From positions 1 through 6,053 of the forward strand of contig CABUTY010000093.1 of the NCBI GenBank assembly GCA_902494595.1: a stretch of DNA of 6,053 nt, given 5' to 3'. Shown here in pieces: positions 1 to 6,053 of the stretch. Under the pieces are notes generated by a model. The model saw only the letters and a list, made by a program, of their open reading frames with translations. It was not told the origin of the DNA and ran no database searches. Every line of letters starts with the position of its first letter. The first letter of the stretch is position 1. The stretch is from an uncultured Porphyromonadaceae bacterium. GTDB taxonomy: Bacteria > Bacteroidota > Bacteroidia > Bacteroidales > Muribaculaceae. The translations under genes were made by a program, and so were the position numbers.

Positions 1-1598
<1,598 letters not shown>

Positions 1599-1601
1599 GA
1601 G

Positions 1602-2786
1602 ATGCAGTCAGAAAAATTCATAGCCAAGAGCGACCCTACTCCCGATGCAATATTCGGCCATGGCTTCGCCGACATAATAGGCCGTTACGACTGGGATAAG
1701 ACCGCCCGTCTTGTCAGCGAAGCTACGGCAGATGATGTGAAACGCGTGCTGGCTAAGGCCGCCGCGAATGTCAAGCAGCTGTCGCCCGAAGAGTTCGCCG
1801 TGCTGATATCGCCGGCCGCCGACCCATTCCTCGAGCAGATGGCGCAGCTCAGCAACCATTTCACCAAAGAGCGTTTCGGAAACGTCGTATCAATGTACAT
1901 CCCGATGTACGTCTCCAATGCCTGCACCAACAAATGCGTGTACTGCGGTTTCAACCACGACAACAAGTATGAACGCACCACGCTCACCATGGCGCAGGTG
2001 GAGGATGAATGCAAGGCTATCAAGAAGCTCGGCCCTTTCGAGAATATCCTGATAGTGTCGGGAGAATATCCGGCCCTCTGCGGCGTGGAGTATATGGAAA
2101 ATGTACTGAAGGTGTGCCGCCCCTATTTCCACAACATGACGCTGGAGATACAGCCTCTGAAATCGTCACAATACGAGCGGCTGACGCACGCCGGCCTCAA
2201 CGGCGTGGTATGCTTTCAGGAGACCTACCATCGCGAGAGCTATAAGAAGTATCATCCCCAGGGCATGAAGAGCATATATGAATGGCGACTCAACGGCTAC
2301 GACCGCATGGGCGAGGCCGGCGTTCACAAGATAGGTCTCGGAGTACTCCTGGGGCTGGAGAACTGGCAGCCCGACACGGTGATGATGGCTCGACACCTGA
2401 GGTATCTGCAGAAGAAATACTGGCGATCGCGTTTCTCGGTAAACTTTCCGCGCATGCGTCCATCGGAAAGCGGATACCAGCCGAAGTCGATAATCTCCGA
2501 CAGGGAACTTGTGAAACTCACATGTGCCTTCCGGCTCTTCGACCATGACGTTGACATATCCTTCTCCACGCGGGAGGCTCCCGAATACCGCAACCATATC
2601 ATCCCGTTGGGAGTGACATCTATGAGTGCCGGGAGCAAGACAGAGCCGGGCGGCTATGTGTCCACGCCTACGGCGCTGGAGCAGTTTGAAGTGTCCGACG
2701 AGCGCTGTCCCGCCGACGTTTCCCGGGCCATCGCTGCCGCCGGCTACCAACCCGTCTGGAAAGACTGGGACAGCATCTTCGACTGA
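1602..2786 (+). CDS. thiH: 2-iminoacetate synthase ThiH (radical SAM)
   Basis: ThiH uses S-adenosylmethionine and a 4Fe-4S cluster to split tyrosine into dehydroglycine (2-iminoacetate) and p-cresol. Dehydroglycine is the glycine-derived input for the thiazole synthase ThiG; ThiO replaces ThiH in many aerobes. The 394-residue protein has the radical-SAM CX3CX2C motif as CTNKCVYC, Cys108, Cys112 and Cys115, followed by Gly-Phe. Family blocks follow in order: LIVSGEY near 150, LEIQPL near 185, QETYHRESYKKYHPQG near 205-220, HKIGLGVLLGLE near 245-255, SVNFPRMRPSE near 280, SFSTREAPEYRNH near 320-330, SMSAGSKTEPGGY near 340-350 and the C-terminal PVWKDWDS. It is somewhat longer than E. coli ThiH (377 residues), mostly through about 23 extra N-terminal residues. 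The ATG sits 3 nt past the thiC stop, which supports this start and suggests coupled translation. thiH is the last gene of the operon here: a terminator hairpin follows and no thiF comes after it. Confidence 0.97.
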   Translation: MQSEKFIAKSDPTPDAIFGHGFADIIGRYDWDKTARLVSEATADDVKRVLAKAAANVKQLSPEEFAVLISPAADPFLEQMAQLSNHFTKERFGNVVSMYIPMYVSNACTNKCVYCGFNHDNKYERTTLTMAQVEDECKAIKKLGPFENILIVSGEYPALCGVEYMENVLKVCRPYFHNMTLEIQPLKSSQYERLTHAGLNGVVCFQETYHRESYKKYHPQGMKSIYEWRLNGYDRMGEAGVHKIGLGVLLGLENWQPDTVMMARHLRYLQKKYWRSRFSVNFPRMRPSESGYQPKSIISDRELVKLTCAFRLFDHDVDISFSTREAPEYRNHIIPLGVTSMSAGSKTEPGGYVSTPTALEQFEVSDERCPADVSRAIAAAGYQPVWKDWDSIFD

Positions 2787-2797
2787 TTCCTTTGCAA

Positions 2798-2823
2798 TCG
2801 CATCGCTGTCGCGTCGCGGTCGC
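2798..2823. repeat. Short degenerate tandem repeat of TCGC units
   Basis: Just after the thiH stop, TCGC occurs five times in 26 bp, at 2798, 2803, 2809, 2814 and 2820. The spacing alternates 5, 6, 5, 6, which makes an imperfect 11-bp unit (TCGCNTCGCNG) present about 2.4 times. It lies wholly within the non-coding gap and does not form a convincing hairpin by eye. No function is evident, and it may be chance or a slippage product. Confidence 0.4.
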
Positions 2824-2845
2824 ATAGCAATTCTGACAAAATACA

Positions 2846-2890
2846 TCCCCGGAACAGAGGTATGCGAGACATTCGCGCCTGTTCCGGGGA
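2846..2890. terminator. Hairpin terminator shared by convergent thiH and ROK kinase genes
   Basis: A perfect inverted repeat pairs 2846-2857 with 2879-2890 (12 bp, core CCCCGGAACA / TGTTCCGGGG). A further 4 bp can pair inside the loop (2864-2867 with 2873-2876). It lies between the thiH stop at 2786 and the kinase stop at 2912, which face each other, so it could end both transcripts. Neither side has a long T run: the plus side continues AATTATAATG and the minus side ATGTATTTTG. The stem is strong, but classing it as an intrinsic terminator rests partly on its position. Confidence 0.75.
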
Positions 2891-2911
2891 ATTATAATGA
2901 GGTCTATCTGA

Positions 2912-3940
2912 TTATTTGTCGGTGTCGACGGGGATGATTGTTGTGGAGTCGGCGGAGGCTACGTTGGCTTCGTAGCGGTATTTTGCTTCCCAGCCGAGGG
3001 CCGATGCGCCGAGCACGGCGGCATCTCCATCCTTGAGTTCCGATACGAGTATCTTGCATTTGCCTCTGAAGATAGGCATCACGTTCTTCTCAAAAGCCTC
3101 CTTGATAGGATTCATGAGAAGGTCGCCGCTCTTGGCAAGACCGCCGAAGAGCACTATGGCCTGCGGGCTTGAGAAAGCCACGAAATCCGCAAGGGCTTCG
3201 CCAAGTATGGTTCCTGTGTAGTTGAAAATGTCCTTGGCCAGTTTATCGCCGGCGATAGCTGCATCGTAAACATCCTTGGAGGTAATGGCATCTATGTCGA
3301 GGTCTCTAAGCAAGGAGGGCTCGGGACGCAACTCTATGAACTCGCGTGCAGTACGGGCCACGCCTGTGGCCGAGCAATAGGCCTCAAGACATCCTGTGCG
3401 GCCACATCCGCATACACGGCCGTTGTGGCGTTTCACCACCACATGTCCCAGCTCGCCGGCAAAGCCGTCGCTGCCGTATACCAGCTGGCCATTAATCACT
3501 ATGCCCGAGCCTACGCCCGTGCCAAGCGTGATCATGATGAAATCCTTCATCCCGCGGGCTGCGCCGTACGTCATCTCGCCCACTGCGGCGGCGTTCGCGT
3601 CGTTGGTAACGGCTACAGGTATGCCGCCGAACGCTTTGCTCACCTTCTCGGCCAACGGTATGATCGGTCCCCAAGGAAGGTTCGGCGGATTCAATATCTC
3701 TCCGGTGTAATAGTTGCCGTTCGGGGCCCCTATGCCGATGCCTTGTATCTGGTCCTCGAGTTCATTCACTTTTAGCAGACGGGTAAGTCCCTCATGCAAC
3801 TCGGCGATGTAATCGTCGAAGTTGGTATGCTTCTGAGTCTTCACAGAATCAGAGGCGATAACCTGACCACGCGCATTCACTATACCGAACACCGTGTTGG
3901 TTCCGCCTATGTCTATGCCTACCACATAAGGTTTGCTCAT
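2912..3940 (-). CDS. ROK-family sugar kinase, probably glucokinase
   Basis: This is a cytoplasmic ATP-dependent sugar kinase of the ROK family, probably making glucose 6-phosphate from glucose. The 342-residue protein opens with the phosphate-binding motif GIDIGGTN (residues 8-15). NPPNLPW (84-90) is typical of ROK glucokinases. TNDANAAAVGE (112-122) carries the likely catalytic base Asp114. ITLGTGVGSGIV (137-148) is the second nucleotide-binding loop. GELGH (162-166) carries the sugar-contacting Glu163 and His166. CGCGRTGCLE (177-186), with Cys177, Cys179 and Cys184 plus His166, is the ROK structural zinc site. No N-terminal DNA-binding domain is present, so it is a kinase and not a ROK repressor. 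Bacteroides fragilis RokA is a characterised hexokinase of this family, but I cannot tell whether this is its ortholog; mannose or another hexose remains possible. It follows prs on the same strand with a 96-nt gap that holds a hairpin, and I find no promoter of its own. Confidence 0.9.
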   Translation of the reverse strand: MSKPYVVGIDIGGTNTVFGIVNARGQVIASDSVKTQKHTNFDDYIAELHEGLTRLLKVNELEDQIQGIGIGAPNGNYYTGEILNPPNLPWGPIIPLAEKVSKAFGGIPVAVTNDANAAAVGEMTYGAARGMKDFIMITLGTGVGSGIVINGQLVYGSDGFAGELGHVVVKRHNGRVCGCGRTGCLEAYCSATGVARTAREFIELRPEPSLLRDLDIDAITSKDVYDAAIAGDKLAKDIFNYTGTILGEALADFVAFSSPQAIVLFGGLAKSGDLLMNPIKEAFEKNVMPIFRGKCKILVSELKDGDAAVLGASALGWEAKYRYEANVASADSTTIIPVDTDK

Positions 3941-3959
3941 AATATAAATAATTTTTAAA
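3941..3959 (-). promoter_or_regulatory. AT-rich translation start region of the ROK kinase gene
   Basis: The 19 nt directly before the kinase ATG are all A or T on both strands and have no Shine-Dalgarno sequence. Weakly structured, AT-rich leaders like this are usual for Bacteroidetes genes, so the region probably serves as the ribosome entry site and supports the ATG at 3940. The same bases also form the weak T-rich tail of the hairpin just upstream. Confidence 0.4.
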
Positions 3960-3996
3960 CAGACAGATGGCAGAAGTATTTCCTGCCATCTGTCTG
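3960..3996 (-). terminator. Hairpin between prs and ROK kinase: terminator or attenuator
   Basis: A perfect 14-bp inverted repeat pairs 3960-3973 with 3983-3996 (core AGACAGATGGCAG) around a 9-nt loop. Read on the minus strand, it lies 40 nt past the prs stop and is followed by TTTAAAAATTATTTATATT, a broken T-rich tail. It faces the right way to end the prs transcript. The kinase ATG is only 19 nt beyond it, which leaves little room for a separate promoter, so it may act as a partial terminator within a prs-kinase transcript. Confidence 0.7.
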
Positions 3997-4036
3997 CAGG
4001 TTAACAGAGTATTTTCTTAGCGCGAGTTCCTGTCGA

Positions 4037-4981
4037 TTATTTGAACAGGTACTGCGATGAAATCGACTGATTATTGTGGATTCGGCGGATAGTATCGGCG
4101 AAGAGAGTAGCCACGGGAAGAATAGTGGCTTTGGGATTCTCCCTGATGTAAGGGATAGAATCGGTGAAAATGATTTCCTCGATACCGCAGTTAGCCACTC
4201 GCTCTGTGGCGGGGTCAGACATCACGGCATGGCTGCAGAGAGCGCGGACGCTCTTGGCGCCGTAAGCGAGAAGGAGGTCGCTGGCCTTGGTGATTGTGCC
4301 GGCGGTATCCACAATGTCGTCGACGAGTATCACGTTCTTGTTGGCCACTTCGCCAATCACGGTCATTTTCTCCACCACGTTGGCCTTGGCGCGTGTCTTG
4401 TGGCAGAGCACCAACGGCACGTCAAAGTACTTGGCATAACTATTGGCACGCTTAGCGCCGCCTACGTCGGGAGAGGCTATAACCATATCGTCGAGACGCA
4501 GATTCTCTATGTAAGGTATGAATATCGACGACGCGTAGAGATGGTCCACAGGCACATCGAAGAAGCCCTGTATCTGGTCGGCATGGAGGTCCATGGTGAT
4601 GAGCCTGTTGATACCAGCCACGCTGAGAAGGTCGGCCACAAGCTTGGCGGCTATCGACACTCTCGGCTTGTCCTTGCGGTCCTGTCGCGCCCATCCGAAA
4701 TAGGGAACCACTGCTATCACCGATGCAGCCGATGCTCGCTTCGCCGCATCTATCATCAGCAACAGCTCCATAAGATTGTCGGACGTCGGGAACGTGGACT
4801 GTACAAGATACACTTCACTGCCGCGTATCGACTCTTCAAAAGATACTTCAAACTCACCGTCGGCGAATCGCTCCCGGTTCATCTTGCCTAATTCTATGCC
4901 GAGTTCCTTGCAGATGCTCTCGCCAAGATACTTCGACGCTGTGCCCGCAAACACTTTTATCGGCCTCTGAGAATTGCTCAT
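4037..4981 (-). CDS. prs: Ribose-phosphate pyrophosphokinase (PRPP synthetase)
   Basis: Prs transfers pyrophosphate from ATP to ribose 5-phosphate to make PRPP, the precursor of purines, pyrimidines, NAD, histidine and tryptophan. The 314-residue length is normal for the family. The N-terminal half has RFADGEFEV (38-46) and PYFGWARQDRKDKPR (93-107), which hold ATP and metal contacts. MDLHADQIQGFFDVPVDHL (130-148) is the PRPP synthetase signature. SPDVGGAKRA (170-179) and HKTRAKANVVEKM (194-206) follow, the latter being the flexible catalytic loop with Lys195 and Arg197. VDDIVDTAGTITKA (220-233) is the ribose-5-phosphate binding loop. The order and spacing match bacterial class I enzymes controlled by phosphate and ADP, as judged by family resemblance only. 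A Bacteroides-type promoter lies upstream, and a hairpin follows the stop codon. The amylase-like gene upstream and the sugar kinase downstream are on the same strand, but their order does not suggest a dedicated pathway. Confidence 0.97.
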   Translation of the reverse strand: MSNSQRPIKVFAGTASKYLGESICKELGIELGKMNRERFADGEFEVSFEESIRGSEVYLVQSTFPTSDNLMELLLMIDAAKRASAASVIAVVPYFGWARQDRKDKPRVSIAAKLVADLLSVAGINRLITMDLHADQIQGFFDVPVDHLYASSIFIPYIENLRLDDMVIASPDVGGAKRANSYAKYFDVPLVLCHKTRAKANVVEKMTVIGEVANKNVILVDDIVDTAGTITKASDLLLAYGAKSVRALCSHAVMSDPATERVANCGIEEIIFTDSIPYIRENPKATILPVATLFADTIRRIHNNQSISSQYLFK

Positions 4982-5052
4982 TGTTGGATATGGTAGTTTA
5001 GGTTGGATTTCTCACCTGTGAAAACCTTGCTCAATACATGGCTTTCATTGCA

Positions 5053-5084
5053 CAAAATTAAAATTTTTCGCCCATTATTGCAAA
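5053..5084 (-). promoter_or_regulatory. Bacteroides-type promoter for prs
   Basis: On the minus strand, TTTG at 5084-5081 is followed after 20 bp by TAATTTTG at 5060-5053. This matches the -33 TTTG and -7 TAnnTTTG pattern described for the primary sigma factor of Bacteroides. A transcript would start a few bases past 5053 and give prs a leader of about 65-70 nt. The -33 box lies within the last codons of the amylase gene. Short motifs like these can occur by chance, but the exact match, spacing and place all agree. Confidence 0.65.
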
Positions 5085-6053
5085 CGGCCTCCCGTTTTTT
5101 TCACCTTGATCTTTTTCAAAGGAAGGATAAGGGCTCCCTTCGGCGAGATGTTGAGTGATGTCGGCTTTCCTCTTTCCACGCGGAACTGATGTTGCAGCCC
5201 CCAGAGCAGGTCATTCTCCTTATAGTCGCCCTCGGCTATCCCCGCCATGTCGAAACAGAGATCTGGGATATTGATTCTGGCCGTCTGTGGTATGTCGGAG
5301 AAGTTCACAAGGAACAATAGCGCCTCCTTGCCGGTATATCTCACGAAACTGTATAGACAGTGCGGGTTGAAACCGGGATTCTGAAGATTTACATACATGA
5401 GATCGAAAAACTCTCCCTCGCTTACGGCCTTCGACTTGTTGCACAACGTGAGCACTTTCCGGTAGAGGTTTCGGAGCCATTTCTCATGGGCGGTGAGCTT
5501 CGAGACAGAGCAGAGGCCGTTGTTGTACCATCTGCGCAGTGTGTCATAGCTCCAGTAGTCGAATATTGTGCTGCGGTTGTTGTCGCCGGCAAAGCCCTCG
5601 TTGTCGGTTGCAGGCTCGCCAAGTTCCTGACCATAATAAATCATGAATGGACCTTTGCCCATCATGGCGCTGACCACCAGATAAGGCACAACCTTTGCCG
5701 GATTGCCGGCGAATGCCTTGGAGGCAAACCTCACCTCGTCATGATTCTCGAGGAAATTGAGCATACAGTCGCCTATCCCCTCCACGGCCTGCCAGCATCC
5801 TGTGAGCTGCGCAGCCGAATACCCCTCGCGCTCTATGCCCACAAGTGTATCGTAAAGTCCTACCTTGTCGTAAAGATAGTCGAAGCCGCAGTAATGGATA
5901 AACTGTCGGTAAAGTGCTATGTCGTAGATCTCCCCTATGAATATCACGTGGGGATAATCAGCCTTGACCTGCGGTATGGCCCAGTGCCAGAACTCCTGCG
6001 GCACCATGAACACCATGTCGCAACGGAAACCGTCGACACCCTTGGCAGCCCAG
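5075..6053 (-). CDS. GH13 alpha-amylase-family enzyme (5' end outside window)
   Basis: This is the C-terminal part of a glycoside hydrolase family 13 enzyme, which cleaves or transfers alpha-glucosidic links in starch-like glucans. The frame is open to the right edge (325 visible residues). It starts with GVDGFRCDMV, conserved region II, whose Asp (codon 6019-6017) is the nucleophile. FIGEIYD supplies the general acid/base Glu (5932-5930), and LENHDEVR, region IV, supplies the third catalytic Asp (5740-5738). All three catalytic residues are therefore intact. The ATG at 6016 lies within the active-site block, so it is not the start. After the barrel (PFMIYYGQELGEP) comes a beta-rich C-terminal domain (for example CLYSFVRYTGKEALLFLVNF), then a lysine-rich tail. 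Subfamily, exact substrate and any signal peptide cannot be judged without the N-terminal half. The stop is 93 nt before prs, with no clear terminator between. Confidence 0.93.
   Translation of the reverse strand, partial: WAAKGVDGFRCDMVFMVPQEFWHWAIPQVKADYPHVIFIGEIYDIALYRQFIHYCGFDYLYDKVGLYDTLVGIEREGYSAAQLTGCWQAVEGIGDCMLNFLENHDEVRFASKAFAGNPAKVVPYLVVSAMMGKGPFMIYYGQELGEPATDNEGFAGDNNRSTIFDYWSYDTLRRWYNNGLCSVSKLTAHEKWLRNLYRKVLTLCNKSKAVSEGEFFDLMYVNLQNPGFNPHCLYSFVRYTGKEALLFLVNFSDIPQTARINIPDLCFDMAGIAEGDYKENDLLWGLQHQFRVERGKPTSLNISPKGALILPLKKIKVKKTGGRLQ

Noticed and set aside
2166..2846. Open frame of 226 codons antisense to thiH
   Set aside because: No domain is recognisable, and it runs opposite the conserved C-terminal half of ThiH and into the convergent gap.
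4032..4067. 7-bp inverted repeat (GTCGATT / AATCGAC) across the prs stop, as a terminator
   Set aside because: The stem is short, the loop is 23 nt, it overlaps coding sequence and no T run follows. The hairpin at 3960-3996 is far stronger.
4076..4891. Open frame of 271 codons antisense to prs
   Set aside because: The translation is rich in His, Gly and Val with no family motif, and it is fully opposite the well-conserved prs gene. It is a codon-bias shadow.
5009..5024. Imperfect palindrome TTCTCAC-CT-GTGAAAA in the prs leader, as an operator or hairpin
   Set aside because: There is one mismatch, and the 2-nt loop is too tight for a stable RNA hairpin. It is too short to call an operator without other copies.
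5095..5101. Run of seven A in the amylase message as a programmed frameshift site
   Set aside because: The run is in the wrong phase for a -1 slippery heptamer (codons AAA AAA ACG) and lies only some 20 nt from the stop, in a variable lysine-rich tail.
6014..6016. ATG as the start of the amylase gene
   Set aside because: It directly follows the catalytic Asp in GVDGFRCD. The gene continues beyond the right edge.

Overview
The window looks like a piece of a Bacteroidales chromosome. Three things support this. The protein sequences, ThiH above all, resemble Bacteroides-type enzymes as I remember them. The start codons lack clear Shine-Dalgarno sequences and can follow AT-rich leaders. Upstream of prs there is a match to the Bacteroides promoter form (TTTG, then TAnnTTTG about 20 bp later). 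The DNA is moderately GC-rich and uses ATA for isoleucine often, which would suit a gut Muribaculaceae-like lineage, but that finer placement is a guess. ThiH, an oxygen-sensitive radical-SAM enzyme, fits an anaerobe.

Layout: (1) Positions 1-2786, plus strand, hold the end of a thiamine operon: thiC, cut by the left edge, then thiH 3 nt later. (2) Positions 2787-2911 are a convergent gap with a small TCGC tandem repeat and a strong hairpin placed to terminate transcription from both sides. (3) Positions 2912-6053, minus strand, read from right to left: the C-terminal part of a GH13 alpha-amylase-family enzyme (cut by the right edge), then prs (PRPP synthetase) with its own promoter, then a hairpin, then a ROK-family sugar kinase, probably a glucokinase.

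How the genes fit together: ThiC turns AIR, a purine intermediate, into the thiamine pyrimidine (HMP-P). ThiH splits tyrosine to dehydroglycine, which feeds the thiazole half. The GH13 enzyme and the ROK kinase would act in turn on alpha-glucans and the glucose released. Prs draws ribose 5-phosphate into PRPP, which is also upstream of AIR. That link to thiamine is metabolic only: the thi genes face the other way behind a terminator, so joint control is unlikely.

I see no tRNA, rRNA, CRISPR array, insertion sequence or phage gene. All five genes belong to well-known families with intact key motifs. I found no sign of an undescribed system; the points worth a second look concern gene control in the gaps.
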